From positions 186,001 through 250,000 of the forward strand of contig NZ_FOCB01000006.1 of NCBI RefSeq assembly GCF_900109995.1: a stretch of DNA of 64,000 nt, written 5' to 3'. The translations under genes were made by a program, and so were the position numbers. Source of the DNA: Pseudomonas sp. ok272. Lineage in GTDB: Bacteria; Pseudomonadota; Gammaproteobacteria; Pseudomonadales; Pseudomonadaceae. The notes beneath the pieces were generated by a model. It was not told where the DNA came from. It made no database searches and saw only the letters and a program-made list of their open reading frames with translations. Shown one piece after another: positions 47,353 through 56,608 of this stretch (position 1 is its first letter; each line of letters opens with the position of its first letter).

Positions 47353-47724
47353 GTGGCCAAAAAAGCCGCATCCTTCGCCGCCCTTGGTGGCCTGGTATTT
47401 TCCACCGACGCAGGTCGACATTGCCCGAACTGTAGCCAGCCGGTGGCAACCTGTATCTGCAACCAAACCGTTATCCCTGCCGGCGATGGCATCGCGCGCG
47501 TGCGCCGCGAAAGCAAGGGCCGTGGCGGCAAGACGGTGACCACCATCAGCGGGGTGCCGCTGGCCGAAGACGCGCTCAAAGACCTGGCGACAACCTTGAA
47601 GAAGCGTTGTGGCACCGGTGGTGCGTTGAAGGACGGGGTCATCGAGATCCAGGGTGATCATGTCGAGTTGCTCTTGGCCGAACTGATCAAACACGGTTTC
47701 AAGGCAAAGAAGTCCGGCGGCTAG
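47353..47724 (+). CDS. yciH: SUI1-family translation factor (YciH-like)
   Basis: 123 aa, GTG start with AGAGGA six bases upstream (AKKAASFAALGGLVFSTDAGRHCP). A CPNC...CIC cysteine set precedes the eIF1-like domain (KTVTTISGVPLAEDALKDLATTLKKRCGTGGALKDGVIEIQGD). It is the bacterial relative of eIF1, thought to bind the 30S subunit and influence start selection. An apparent longer frame from 47305 lacks homology. Confidence 0.92.
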   Translation: MAKKAASFAALGGLVFSTDAGRHCPNCSQPVATCICNQTVIPAGDGIARVRRESKGRGGKTVTTISGVPLAEDALKDLATTLKKRCGTGGALKDGVIEIQGDHVELLLAELIKHGFKAKKSGG

Positions 47725-47726
47725 CA

Positions 47727-47808
47727 GCCTCTGTGAAGACCACCCGCGGCTTGATCCAGTCCTGATTCATCGTTGGCCTGGCGTCGTCTCCATGGTTTTC
47801 ACAGAGCC
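47727..47808. other. Long inverted repeat between yciH and speA
   Basis: GCCTCTGTGAAGACCA pairs with TGGTTTTCACAGAGCC at 14 of 16 positions across a 50-base loop. It starts three bases after the yciH stop and could be a 3' end structure or part of the speA leader. No T-run follows, so it is not a simple intrinsic terminator. Confidence 0.55.
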
Positions 47809-47944
47809 TGTTCTGACCGGCTTCTAAACTCTGTCTGATAAGTGCGGTCTACCGCGCTTACAGGCTAATCGTCACTTTCATTCCTTAGACTGCGCCAGCC
47901 CTCACTCGGGATGGCACGCTATGACTTCTTTATAGGGGACTTCA

Positions 47945-49858
47945 ATGTCCGTACGACGCACACGCAAAGACGATGGCAGCCAATGGACAGTTGCGGACAG
48001 CCGCAGTGTTTATGGGATTCGCCATTGGGGGGCCGGGTATTTCGCGATCAATGACGCCGGTCGCGTCGAAGTTCGTCCGAACGGTCCGAGCAGTTCGCCT
48101 ATCGACCTGTTCGAGCAAGTCGACCAGTTGCGCCAGAGCGGCCTGTCCCTGCCCCTGCTGGTCCGCTTCCCGGACATCCTGCAAGACCGCGTCCGCCAGT
48201 TGACCGGTGCCTTCGATGCCAATATCGAACGCCTGGAATACCAGAGCCAGTACACGGCGTTGTACCCGATCAAGGTCAACCAGCAGGAGGCGGTGATCGA
48301 GAACATCATCGCCACCCAGGATGTTTCCATCGGCCTGGAAGCCGGTTCCAAGCCCGAGTTGCTGGCCGTACTGGCCCTGGCGCCGAAGGGCGGCACCATC
48401 GTCTGCAACGGCTACAAGGACCGTGAGTTCATTCGCCTGGCGCTGATGGGCCAGAAGCTGGGCCATAACGTGTTCATCGTGATCGAGAAAGAGTCCGAAG
48501 TGGCCCTGGTGATCGAAGAAGCCGCCTCGCTCAAGGTCAAGCCCCAGGTAGGCCTGCGGGTGCGCCTGTCGTCCCTGGCGTCGAGCAAGTGGGCCGACAC
48601 CGGTGGCGAGAAGTCCAAGTTCGGTCTGTCGGCCGCACAATTGCTGTCGGTGGTCGAGCGCTTCCGTGTGGCCGGCCTGGATCAGGGCATTCGCCTGCTG
48701 CACTTCCACATGGGCTCGCAGATCGCCAACCTGGCCGACTACCAGCACGGTTTCAAGGAAGCGATCCGCTATTACGGCGAGTTGCGCAACCTCGGCCTGC
48801 CGGTGGACCACATCGACGTCGGCGGTGGCCTGGGCGTGGACTACGACGGTACGCACTCGCGTAACGCCAGTTCGATCAACTACGACATGGACGACTACGC
48901 CGGTGTCGTGGTGGGCATGCTCAAGGAGTTCTGCGACGCGCAGAACCTGCCCCATCCGCACATTTTCTCGGAGAGCGGCCGTTCCCTGACCGCGCACCAC
49001 GCCATGTTGGTGGTGCAGGTGACCGACGTCGAGAAGCACAACGACGACGTGCCGCAGATCGACAACCAGCAGGAGCTGCCGGAAACCGTCCAGTGGCTGG
49101 TCGACCTGCTGGGTCCGACCGACATCGAGATGGTCACCGAAACCTACTGGCGCGCCACGCACTACATGAGCGATGTGGCGGCCCAGTACGCCGACGGCAA
49201 GTTGACCCTGGCCGAGAAAGCCCTGGCCGAACAGTGCTACTTCGCGGTGTGCCGTCGCCTGCACAACTCGTTGAAGGCCCGCCAGCGCTCCCACCGTCAG
49301 GTGTTGGATGAACTCAACGACAAGCTGGCCGACAAGTACATCTGCAACTTCTCGGTGTTCCAGAGCCTGCCGGACACCTGGGCCATCGGCCAGGTGCTGC
49401 CGATCCTGCCGCTGCACCGCCTCGACGAAGAGCCGATGCGCCGCGCCGTGCTGCAGGATTTGACCTGCGACTCGGACGGCAAGATCAAGCAGTACGTGGA
49501 TGAGCAGAGCATCGAAACCAGCTTGCCGGTACATGCCCTGAACGACGGTGAAGACTATCTGCTGGGCATCTTCCTGGTGGGGGCCTACCAGGAAATCCTC
49601 GGTGACATGCACAACCTGTTCGGTGACACCGACTCGGTGAACATCTACCAGAATGCCGACGGCAGCGTGTACCACGCGGGTATCGAGACCCACGACACCA
49701 TCGAAGACATGTTGCGGTATGTGCACTTGTCGCCGGAAGAGCTGATGACACACTACCGTGACAAATGTGCCAGTGCCCGCATCACTGCCGCCGAGCGTAC
49801 TCAGTTCCTCGACGCCCTGCGTTTGGGTCTGACGCGCTCGTCGTACCTGTCGTCTTGA
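47945..49858 (+). CDS. speA: Biosynthetic arginine decarboxylase
   Basis: 637 aa PLP enzyme that converts arginine to agmatine, the first step to putrescine. PLP Lys110 is in [11 protein letters not shown]; other motifs are [41 protein letters not shown] and [23 protein letters not shown] precedes the ATG. Its upstream leader of ~220 bases contains the inverted repeat described separately. Confidence 0.96.
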   Translation: MSVRRTRKDDGSQWTVADSRSVYGIRHWGAGYFAINDAGRVEVRPNGPSSSPIDLFEQVDQLRQSGLSLPLLVRFPDILQDRVRQLTGAFDANIERLEYQSQYTALYPIKVNQQEAVIENIIATQDVSIGLEAGSKPELLAVLALAPKGGTIVCNGYKDREFIRLALMGQKLGHNVFIVIEKESEVALVIEEAASLKVKPQVGLRVRLSSLASSKWADTGGEKSKFGLSAAQLLSVVERFRVAGLDQGIRLLHFHMGSQIANLADYQHGFKEAIRYYGELRNLGLPVDHIDVGGGLGVDYDGTHSRNASSINYDMDDYAGVVVGMLKEFCDAQNLPHPHIFSESGRSLTAHHAMLVVQVTDVEKHNDDVPQIDNQQELPETVQWLVDLLGPTDIEMVTETYWRATHYMSDVAAQYADGKLTLAEKALAEQCYFAVCRRLHNSLKARQRSHRQVLDELNDKLADKYICNFSVFQSLPDTWAIGQVLPILPLHRLDEEPMRRAVLQDLTCDSDGKIKQYVDEQSIETSLPVHALNDGEDYLLGIFLVGAYQEILGDMHNLFGDTDSVNIYQNADGSVYHAGIETHDTIEDMLRYVHLSPEELMTHYRDKCASARITAAERTQFLDALRLGLTRSSYLSS

Positions 49859-50085
49859 AGTAGCGCGCGACCGCCACCGGGTTGTCTGAAGTGACTCTGC
49901 AAGGTGCAGACGCTTCCGGCGACTCGGTGCGGCACCTCTTGTTTCCTTCGGATGTTTCCTACGATTGCGCGCTATCAGCGATGGTGTGTCTTTATTTTGC
50001 GTAGGTCATTTCCGAAGTTGTATTTCTGCTCTCTACTCGGCCATGTCTCTCAGCGAGAATCCCCAGCCGCCCCTCCTGTAGAGCA

Positions 50086-51654
50086 ATGCCGATGTTCGAT
50101 CCCTGCCACGCGCCGTCATTTCGTCTGGAGATAGCGGGCCTGCCCGAACCCGTCGCGGTTGTCGCCTTCATCGGCCTTGAGTCCCTCAGTCAACCGTTTG
50201 CCTATCAGGTTGATCTGTTCCTGGATGCGCAGCAGTGGGACATCGCCAGCCTCCTGTATCAAGGGGCCTATCTGAGCTTTGGCACACCGGATGAAGGGAT
50301 TCATGGGCAGATTCATGAGCTAAGCGCCGTGCCGGATGACGCTCAGCCAGGGTTGTGGCGCGTGTCGCTTGGGCCCAGGCTCAAATGCCTGGCGCAACGC
50401 TTCAGCCAACGCCTTTTCACCGGGCAGACGGTCCCGCAGATCCTTGAACAGGTCTTGCGCCAGCACGGCATTGTTGGCCCACGCTGTCGCTTCGAATTGG
50501 CCAATGACTATCCAGTGCTGGCGCTTTGCACCCAGTACCGCGAGACGGACCTTGAGTTTGTCCAGCGCCTGTGTGATCGCGCACGGATTCACTACCGTTT
50601 CGACCACCATCGGCGTGGTCATTGCCTGGTCTTCGCCGACACCCCACCCGCTGCCAGCACGGCCGGTGGCCTGGATTTCGAGGGGGCAGGCACGACGGCG
50701 GCTGTCCGGCGTTTCCAGGTGTGCGCCGAGCTTGAAGGGGATGAGCAACACGTGCGGATCGAAGGTGAAAGCTGTCTGGCGACGCTGCGCAGTGGTCAGT
50801 GCCTGTCGGTCTCCGGGTATCCATACCCGAACGGCAATGGTGCATGGTGGCTGACCCGGGTCGAGCATCGCGGCCAGTCCTTGCAGGTGCCGCCTTACTG
50901 CAACCGGTTGTGGGCGATCCCGCTAGATCAACCGTTCGTCTCGACGCCCCCGTGTGCCCCGCCGCGTATGAACGGCGTGCAGCGGGGCTGGGTGGTGAGC
51001 GTCGATGACCGGCACCGCGACGCGGCGCAGCGCGTGGCGGTGCAGTTTGATTGGCTGTATCAGGGCCAGGGGGCTCAGCCCAGCCATTGCTGGCTGCCGG
51101 TGTCAGCTGGGTTGTGCGCGCAAGTGCTCGATGGCCTGGTGCCGGGTGCGCCGGTGTGTGTGAGTTTCATTGACGGCGACCCGGACCGGCCGTTGATCAG
51201 TGGGGTACTGGCTGACGCACCAGGCGCGGTGGCGCTCGACCAGGTTGCCTCGGTCGCGGCCGAGGCGTCCTCGCTGCACCTGCGACTCAGTGCGGCGCTG
51301 TTCGCCGGCGCAGACCGGGCAATCGAGGTGCAGGGCGACCCGGTGCAGAGGTTCGACGCCGACACGGACAGGCACTTCAAGGTCGGCACCAGTGAGGCGC
51401 GCTTCGAGGGGGGCGAGCTGTTGCTGTCCAGTGCGCAGATCCAGCTCAAGGCAGTGGCGCCGGTGACGCCACCGGTGGTGGCGGCCCCCACGTTGTCACC
51501 GGCTCGCCAGCGTGAACTGTTGACGTTGATCCAGGGCGGCGAACCCCTGGTGTTGCTGTGCCTGATCCCCGGAGGTGGCAGTTTCAGGCATTGTCCGCCA
51601 GCCGGCTGTGTGTGCCGCCTGGCGACCGGGCTTGGCCAAAGTGGTGTGGCATGA
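50086..51654 (+). CDS. vgrG: Type VI secretion VgrG spike, short orphan form
   Basis: 522 aa. Residues ~10-290 form the gp27-like base (LIGLESLSQPFAYQVDLF-type start; FTGQTVPQILEQVL; YRETDLEFVQRLCDRARIHYRF; CLVFADTPP). The OB domain follows (~300-385), with VQFDWLYQGQG and the strongly conserved VSFIDGDPDRPLISG. Only a short stalk remains, and the last ~45 residues are a Cys-bearing extension (FRHCPPAGCVCRLATG). Together with the DUF4123 gene, whose start overlaps by four bases, it forms an orphan effector-delivery unit; no other T6SS genes are in view. No ribosome site is strong; an alternative ATG is at 50092. Confidence 0.87.
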   Translation: MPMFDPCHAPSFRLEIAGLPEPVAVVAFIGLESLSQPFAYQVDLFLDAQQWDIASLLYQGAYLSFGTPDEGIHGQIHELSAVPDDAQPGLWRVSLGPRLKCLAQRFSQRLFTGQTVPQILEQVLRQHGIVGPRCRFELANDYPVLALCTQYRETDLEFVQRLCDRARIHYRFDHHRRGHCLVFADTPPAASTAGGLDFEGAGTTAAVRRFQVCAELEGDEQHVRIEGESCLATLRSGQCLSVSGYPYPNGNGAWWLTRVEHRGQSLQVPPYCNRLWAIPLDQPFVSTPPCAPPRMNGVQRGWVVSVDDRHRDAAQRVAVQFDWLYQGQGAQPSHCWLPVSAGLCAQVLDGLVPGAPVCVSFIDGDPDRPLISGVLADAPGAVALDQVASVAAEASSLHLRLSAALFAGADRAIEVQGDPVQRFDADTDRHFKVGTSEARFEGGELLLSSAQIQLKAVAPVTPPVVAAPTLSPARQRELLTLIQGGEPLVLLCLIPGGGSFRHCPPAGCVCRLATGLGQSGVA

Positions 51655-52436
51655 GTGCAGTGCGTAGCGCGCAATGGGTGTTGCTGGATATACCGGGTGC
51701 GCCACAGGTGGCCACACAGTTGCAGCAGGCGTTTGCCGAGGCCCGGTGCCTGGCTCTGTTCGAAGGCACCGACCTGCACGCATTGCGTGATCAGGGCCCG
51801 CAGTTGATCGACCTGGCGGCACACCCGGTGCTGGCGCAGTGTCTTCATGAGCAGCCGCAGGACTGGCCTGGCCTGCTGCTGGAAACCTCGGTCGCCCCTG
51901 GGCCCTTGCTGGCGCACTTGCGACGGATGCTCACGGTCACATTCGGGGTGCATTACAAGGCGGTGCTCAGCTACTACAACCCGTTCATCGCCAGCTACTT
52001 CTTTGATGCCTGCGATGCCCGGGAGCTGAGCCGCTGGTTGGGACCGGTCGAGAAACTCTACTGGTACGGTGGCACCTGGGCTGACCGTGCGTTGGGCAGC
52101 CAGGGCTGGCAGCAACTGGTCAACCCGCGATTACCGGTCAGCCCGCTGGCCGTCGACGACAACCTCAGCCTGCGTCAGCAGGGCAAGTTGCAGACGTGCA
52201 TGCTGGAGCGGCGCGCCTGGGACTGGAGCCGCTCCACGGGGCACGACTACGCCCGGATATGGAGCTGCGTGCAGGAAGGGTTGGCGCACGGGTTCAACGA
52301 AAGCAGGGTGCTGGATGGCTGGCTGCGCTTGCGCTTGCGTTATCCATCAGGCCGTCTTGATGAGTCCCTGCCGGGGGACACCCAGCAAGAGCAGCTCGAC
52401 AGCTTGCGCGGCCGTTGGCAGCGCGATAACCCGTAG
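51651..52436 (+). CDS. DUF4123 effector-adaptor protein
   Basis: 261 aa. Start ATG overlaps the vgrG stop (ATGA). The DUF4123 pattern is clear: ALFEGTDLHALRDQGPQLIDL, PGLLLETSVAPGPLLAHLRRML and YYNPFIASYFFDACDARELSRWLGPVEKLYW. DUF4123 (Tap/TEC) proteins load a cognate effector onto VgrG and normally precede the effector gene. Here the next gene, five bases on, is a MATE exporter on the other strand, so the effector is missing or encoded elsewhere. Confidence 0.88.
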   Translation: MSAVRSAQWVLLDIPGAPQVATQLQQAFAEARCLALFEGTDLHALRDQGPQLIDLAAHPVLAQCLHEQPQDWPGLLLETSVAPGPLLAHLRRMLTVTFGVHYKAVLSYYNPFIASYFFDACDARELSRWLGPVEKLYWYGGTWADRALGSQGWQQLVNPRLPVSPLAVDDNLSLRQQGKLQTCMLERRAWDWSRSTGHDYARIWSCVQEGLAHGFNESRVLDGWLRLRLRYPSGRLDESLPGDTQQEQLDSLRGRWQRDNP

Positions 52437-52441
52437 TCGGC

Positions 52442-53794
52442 TCAGTGCGCGCCGCCGCCTGCAAACCAGCCATCGTTCCTGCGCAGCTGCCAGGCGAGCG
52501 CGCCCAGGGTCAGGCTGCGCAGCACCATGAACAGCAGAAAACTCAGCCACAGGCCGTGGTTGCCCAGCCCTTGCAGGGCCCAGGCGCAGGGCACCAGCAG
52601 CAGGACGCTCAACAGCATGCCGTTGCGCATTTCCCGTGCCCGGGTGGCCCCGATGAACAGGCCGTCGAGCAGGTAGCTCCACACCGCGATCAACGGCAGG
52701 ACCGCGAGGTAGGGCAAGTAGTTGAACGCCGTGTCGCGCACGTCCTGGATGTCGGTTTGCATCTCGATGAACAGGTGCCCGGCCAGCAGGAACAGCAAGG
52801 CGAAGCCCAGGCTGGCGATCAATGACCAGCCGCCCGCCACCACCAGCGAGCGGCGCAGGGCCTGCCGGTCACGGGCACCGATGGCGTGGCCGCACAGGGC
52901 TTCCACGGCATGGGCCAGGCCGTCCAGCGCATGGGCCGTCAACAGCAAGCCGTTGAGCAGCAGCGCATTGGCGGCAACCGTCGCGTCGCCCAGCCGGGCG
53001 CCTTGCACGGTGATCATGAAGAACACCGACTGCAGGGCCAGGCTGCGAATGAAGATGTCACGGTTGACGGCCAGCAAGGGGCGCCAGCTGTGCCACAGCG
53101 CCAGCGCCGCCCAGGCGATATGCCCAGGATAGGCGCGCAGGGCGCTGCGGGTCAGGGCCAGGCCCAGCAGGGCGCCGGTCCACTCGGCGATGACCGAGGC
53201 GCGGGCGGAGCCGACCACGCCCCAGTCCAGGCCCATGACGAACCACAGGTTGAGGACGATGTTGACCAGGTTGGTGGTCAGCAAGATCGCCAGCGGTGCC
53301 CGGGCGTTCTGGGTGCCGAGGAACCAGCCGACCAGTGCGTAGCTGGCCAGCGCCGCGGGTAAGCCGAACAGGCGGGTGTGGAAGAACTCTCGGGTCAGGT
53401 GTTCCAGTTCGGCCGATGGCTGCATGAAGTGCAGGGCCACGCCGCTGAGGGGTACGCCCAGGGTGCCGAGCACCAGTGACAGGCCCATCGCGAGCAGCAG
53501 GCCTTGCAGGAGGATTTGTCGCAGGGCCGCGCCGTCCCCGCGCCCGGCGGCCTGGGCGGCGAAGCCGGTGGAGCCCATGCGTAAAAAGCCCATGGCCCAG
53601 GCCAGGAAGGTGTAGAGGCTGGCACCGACCGCGACGGCGCCCAGTTGATGGGCGTGGGGCAGGTGGCCGATGACGGTGCTGTCGACCAGTGCCACCAGCG
53701 GTACGGAGATGTTTGACAGGATCATGGGCGCGGCAAGCCCCCAGACACGGCGGTGGGTCGGGCGATCGCGCCAGTCGGTGATTAGGGTGGGCAT
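52442..53794 (-). CDS. MATE family efflux transporter (DinF-like)
   Basis: 450 aa with twelve predicted helices. N-terminal MATE pattern HRRVWGLAAPMILSNISVPLVALVDSTVIGHL; GAVAVGASLYTFLAWAMGFLRMGSTGFAAQAAGRGD; second half ANALLLNGLLLTAHALDGLAHAVEALCGHAIGARD. AGGAG precedes the ATG at 53794; the frame runs to 53893 without homology. Substrate unknown, likely drugs or oxidative by-products as for DinF. Confidence 0.92.
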   Translation of the reverse strand: MPTLITDWRDRPTHRRVWGLAAPMILSNISVPLVALVDSTVIGHLPHAHQLGAVAVGASLYTFLAWAMGFLRMGSTGFAAQAAGRGDGAALRQILLQGLLLAMGLSLVLGTLGVPLSGVALHFMQPSAELEHLTREFFHTRLFGLPAALASYALVGWFLGTQNARAPLAILLTTNLVNIVLNLWFVMGLDWGVVGSARASVIAEWTGALLGLALTRSALRAYPGHIAWAALALWHSWRPLLAVNRDIFIRSLALQSVFFMITVQGARLGDATVAANALLLNGLLLTAHALDGLAHAVEALCGHAIGARDRQALRRSLVVAGGWSLIASLGFALLFLLAGHLFIEMQTDIQDVRDTAFNYLPYLAVLPLIAVWSYLLDGLFIGATRAREMRNGMLLSVLLLVPCAWALQGLGNHGLWLSFLLFMVLRSLTLGALAWQLRRNDGWFAGGGAH

Positions 53795-53897
53795 GCGGGC
53801 TCCTTGGGAGCGGGCATTGTAGCGGTAGAACCTTGAGTCTGTGGGAGTGAGGCTGACAGTTGATTCATTCCTTGCGGTTGTACTGCGAGTCACTGTG

Positions 53898-53990
53898 CGG
53901 GCTTGTCGGATCGCCGCACCGTCGCGAAGGCGGCCTGATGCTGGCGGATGTACCCCAACCCAAGCTGTGGGAGCGGGCTTGCTCGCGAAG
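53898..53990. repeat. Dispersed repeat module with single REP
   Basis: The block CGGGCTTGTCGGATCGCCGC with ACCGTCGCGAAGGCGGCCTGA, then GCGGATGTACCCCAA and one common-type REP (53967-53990), recurs at 59335-59446 in the same order. A further shared piece, CCAATCTCTTGC, follows the REP here (about 54008) but precedes GCGGATGTACC there. Confidence 0.8.
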
Positions 53991-54078
53991 GCGACCTATT
54001 GGTCGACCAATCTCTTGCTGGTGTACATATCCATTGCTGCGGCGATGGCTGCTGGCGGTTCCGCCCTTACGGCGGGTC

Positions 54079-54262
54079 ACTTTTTCAAGCGCCAAAAAGT
54101 AACCAAAAGGCTTTGCCCCGAGCGTTCGGCCCCTCGCTTAGGCTCGGGGTTCCTTCGCTGCGGTATCCCTCTGGGGGCATCGCTCTCCGGTTGGCTTCGC
54201 TGCACCTCCACGCGATGTGTTCGACTGCGTCGAACGGCGCTGTGCGCCAGTCCCCAGAGGGA
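54079..54262. repeat. Structured dispersed-type element made of hairpins
   Basis: A gene-free block containing successive perfect inverted repeats: ACTTTTT/AAAAAGT (54079-54100), CCCCGAG/CTCGGGG (54116-54149), TCCCTCTGGGG/CCCCAGAGGGA (54166-54176 with 54252-54262), and inside the last a GTTCGAC-TGC-GTCGAAC hairpin (54219-54235). Open frames across it are composition artefacts. The element resembles a multi-copy sequence I recall from fluorescent pseudomonads, but copy number cannot be checked here. The whole 53795-54449 gap has only this and flanking repeats. Confidence 0.7.
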
Positions 54263-54386
54263 CACCTTCGCTCAGCCTGCCGATGGGGCGGGTGGATCAA
54301 AAGCCAGATCAAGATCAAGAGCTGCAGGCGAGCTAACGCTCGGCCTGTTGAGTGGTGGAGAGCGGAGTGGGGTGGCTGGGAGTTTG

Positions 54387-54433
54387 GTGGGAGCGAGACC
54401 GGCTTGCCGGCGAAGGCGGTCGGTGTCTCCCAC
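54387..54433. repeat. REP-like variant with GC-rich core
   Basis: Ends GTGGGAG and CTCCCAC flank ACCGGCTTGCCGGCGAAGG. It is shorter than the doublets elsewhere and differs in core, so it represents a third REP subtype in this window. It ends 17 bases before the stop of the small membrane protein. Confidence 0.65.
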
Positions 54434-54449
54434 AACAATCAGCTGTGGC

Positions 54450-54743
54450 TCAATGAATCACCCAGCTCAGTACCCACAAGCCCAGCACCAGCCAGATGAC
54501 CCCGGCGATGATGGATGCCCGCAGGAAGGCGCGCACGGCGGAGTACAGCAGCATCAGGCCGATGATCAGGATCAGGATGCTGATGATCGAGGTGTCCATG
54601 CCCAGGGCTTTGGACAGTCCATCGACGAAGTTGCCGCTGGCTTGGGTCAAGGCGTTGAACACGCCGCTGAGGCTGTCGACGATGAAGCGGATGATCGAGC
54701 CCAGTGCCTGGCCGAGCCATTCGGAGAAGCTTTCTACCTGCAT
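54450..54743 (-). CDS. Small membrane protein of unknown function
   Basis: 97 aa. ATG at 54743 with AGGATG six bases before it; an extension to 54830 has no homology. An amphipathic N-terminal half (FSEWLGQALGSIIRFIVDSLSGVFNALTQASGNF) is followed by two helices (ISILILIIGLMLLYSAVRAFL and IIAGVIWLVLGLWVLSWVI). Similar short proteins are conserved in Pseudomonas. Function unknown. Confidence 0.75.
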   Translation of the reverse strand: MQVESFSEWLGQALGSIIRFIVDSLSGVFNALTQASGNFVDGLSKALGMDTSIISILILIIGLMLLYSAVRAFLRASIIAGVIWLVLGLWVLSWVIH

Positions 54744-54897
54744 GTGTGCATCCTGGTCAAAGAGTGGGCATGGCGTTGGCCATGGCCGGTGGCGGTGAGT
54801 TGCTGTCAAGCATAGAGGTTTGTTGGCCACAGTAGGGTGCTGACAGCTTGCTTCCTGCCTTCATCCGCCCGAAGCTATACGCCTTCAGGAGAGCCCG

Positions 54898-55200
54898 ATG
54901 AACCTTGTTGAACTGACCGAACGCCTGCACCGCATCCGCGACCAGAATGACTGGCGGCAATTTCACAGCCCGAAAAACCTGGCCATGGCCGCCAGTGTCG
55001 AGATGGCCGAGCTGGTGGAAATCTTCCAGTGGCTCAGCGAAGACCAGTCGCGCCAGTTGCCGGCGGATAAGCTGGCTCACGCCGGGCAGGAAGTGGGCGA
55101 CATCGTGCTTTACCTACTGTTGTTGTGCAGTGAGTTGGGGTTGGACCTGGACCAGGTGGTGCGCAGCAAGCTGGCCGACAGCGAACGGAGATTCAGCTGA
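54898..55200 (+). CDS. MazG-like nucleotide pyrophosphohydrolase
   Basis: 100 aa single MazG-like (all-alpha NTP pyrophosphatase) domain: NDWRQFHSPKNLAMAASVEMAELVEIFQWLSE and HAGQEVGDIVLYLLLLCSELGLDL. The E-x-x-E and E-x-x-D metal ligands are in EMAELVE and EVGD. Family members clean non-canonical dNTPs such as dCTP analogues. The stop overlaps the start of cmoM (TGATG). Confidence 0.92.
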   Translation: MNLVELTERLHRIRDQNDWRQFHSPKNLAMAASVEMAELVEIFQWLSEDQSRQLPADKLAHAGQEVGDIVLYLLLLCSELGLDLDQVVRSKLADSERRFS

Positions 55201-55949
55201 TGAGTGACCGTCATTTCGATCAACTGGCCACCCGTTTCGCCGAGAAGATCTACGGGGGCGCCAAGGGCGCGATTCGCCTGGCGGTGTTGCAGGCCGACCT
55301 GGCCGAAACCTTGCCGGATCGTCCGCTGCGGGTGCTGGATATCGGCGCCGGCCTGGGCCATATGTCGTTGTGGCTGGCCGAGCGTGGCCATGCGGTGACC
55401 CTGGCCGAGCCGGCGGAGCCGATGCTTGAAGGCGCACGCCAGCGTTTCGCCGAGGCCGGGCAGACCGCGACTTTTATCCAGGCGCCGTGGCAGGAACTGC
55501 TGGGGCAACTCACCGAACCCTACGACCTGGTGCTGTGCCATGCGGTGTTGGAATGGCTGGCCGAGCCCCATGCGATTTTGCCGGTGTTGCACCAACTGAC
55601 CAAGCAGGACGGCTGGCTGTCGCTGGCGTTCTACAACCGTGACGCGCTGATCTACCGCAACTTGCTCAAGGGCCATTTCCGCAAGATGCGCAAGAACGAC
55701 ATGGCCGGCGAGAAGCAGAGCCTGACCCCGCAGATGCCCCTGGACCCGCGCGAGTTGGCGGCGCAACTGGATGGCCTGTGGACCGTCGAAACCCAGAGCG
55801 GCGTGCGGGTGTTCCATGACTACATGCCCGTTGAGTTCCAGGCCCGCGCCGAGTTGATCGACCTGCTGGAGATGGAACTGGCTCACCGTCGCCACCCGAG
55901 CTTTGCCGGGCTGGGGCGTTACTTGCATTGGGTCTGCCGCCCCGTCTGA
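55200..55949 (+). CDS. cmoM: tRNA 5-carboxymethoxyuridine methyltransferase
   Basis: 249 aa SAM-dependent enzyme of the SmtA/CmoM type that methylates cmo5U34 to mcmo5U34 in tRNA. Motifs: [26 protein letters not shown] loop [48 protein letters not shown] and [10 protein letters not shown], all colinear with E. coli CmoM. Coupled to the MazG-like gene. Confidence 0.92.
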   Translation: MSDRHFDQLATRFAEKIYGGAKGAIRLAVLQADLAETLPDRPLRVLDIGAGLGHMSLWLAERGHAVTLAEPAEPMLEGARQRFAEAGQTATFIQAPWQELLGQLTEPYDLVLCHAVLEWLAEPHAILPVLHQLTKQDGWLSLAFYNRDALIYRNLLKGHFRKMRKNDMAGEKQSLTPQMPLDPRELAAQLDGLWTVETQSGVRVFHDYMPVEFQARAELIDLLEMELAHRRHPSFAGLGRYLHWVCRPV

Positions 55950-55960
55950 TGGAGAACACC

Positions 55961-56569
55961 ATGAACCGCCGTTTGGGATTGATCGTGCTGTGCCTGGGGC
56001 TTGGCGCCTGCCAGAGCAGCAATCCGTATGTCGCCAGCGCCAAGCCGTTGCCGCCGGCACCGCCGCAAGCGGCCAACACCTTCGATCGCAGCGCTTACCC
56101 GGCGGCGCCCCGGGATTACAGCCGGTATCGCAACTGGGCCTGGCTCAACGGCCAGTTGCCCAACGGTTCGGCCTGGGCCGACTCGGCGCAGCTCGCCGAA
56201 GTGGTGAGCAATGCCTTGGACCAACGCGGTTTGCGTCCACTGCACGACACGCGTGCGCCAGATTTGCTGGTCAGTGCGGACCTGCGCCAGGAAACCCGCC
56301 TGCAACAAGTCCAGGACGATTATGGCTACGGCGCCTATGGCGGCTACAACCGCTATGGCAATGGTTACGGCATGTACAACTCGGTGCCCATCGTGCGCAC
56401 CTATCAGATTCAGGTGCTGGTGGTGCGGGTCAACCTGTTCGATGCCGCCAGCGGCCAGCCCGTGTGGAGCGCCAGCGCCGAGACGGGGCTCAAGGGCGGT
56501 GAACTCGAGCGCGGCGACGCATTAAGGGAGGCTGTCGAAAAGGCGCTGGCGGCGTATCCTCCCAGCTAA
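55961..56569 (+). CDS. DUF4136 lipoprotein
   Basis: 202 aa; GGAGA precedes the ATG. Lipoprotein signal with lipobox LGLGACQ. The DUF4136 body has [22 protein letters not shown] and [14 protein letters not shown]; a Gly/Tyr-rich loop ([17 protein letters not shown]) is inserted in the middle. Likely anchored to the outer membrane. Paralogue of the next gene. Confidence 0.88.
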   Translation: MNRRLGLIVLCLGLGACQSSNPYVASAKPLPPAPPQAANTFDRSAYPAAPRDYSRYRNWAWLNGQLPNGSAWADSAQLAEVVSNALDQRGLRPLHDTRAPDLLVSADLRQETRLQQVQDDYGYGAYGGYNRYGNGYGMYNSVPIVRTYQIQVLVVRVNLFDAASGQPVWSASAETGLKGGELERGDALREAVEKALAAYPPS

Positions 56570-56608
56570 TGACGCGCATTCGTGCCTGGGTCTAATCGGA
56601 GAACCATC

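Noticed and set aside
47942..49753. 603-codon open frame on the minus strand opposite speA
   Set aside because: Val/Gln/His-rich antisense shadow; speA is complete with the PLP lysine.
54077..54265. Small open frames in the hairpin element and in REP repeats
   Set aside because: They follow the repeat structure, lack ribosome sites, and occur on both strands.
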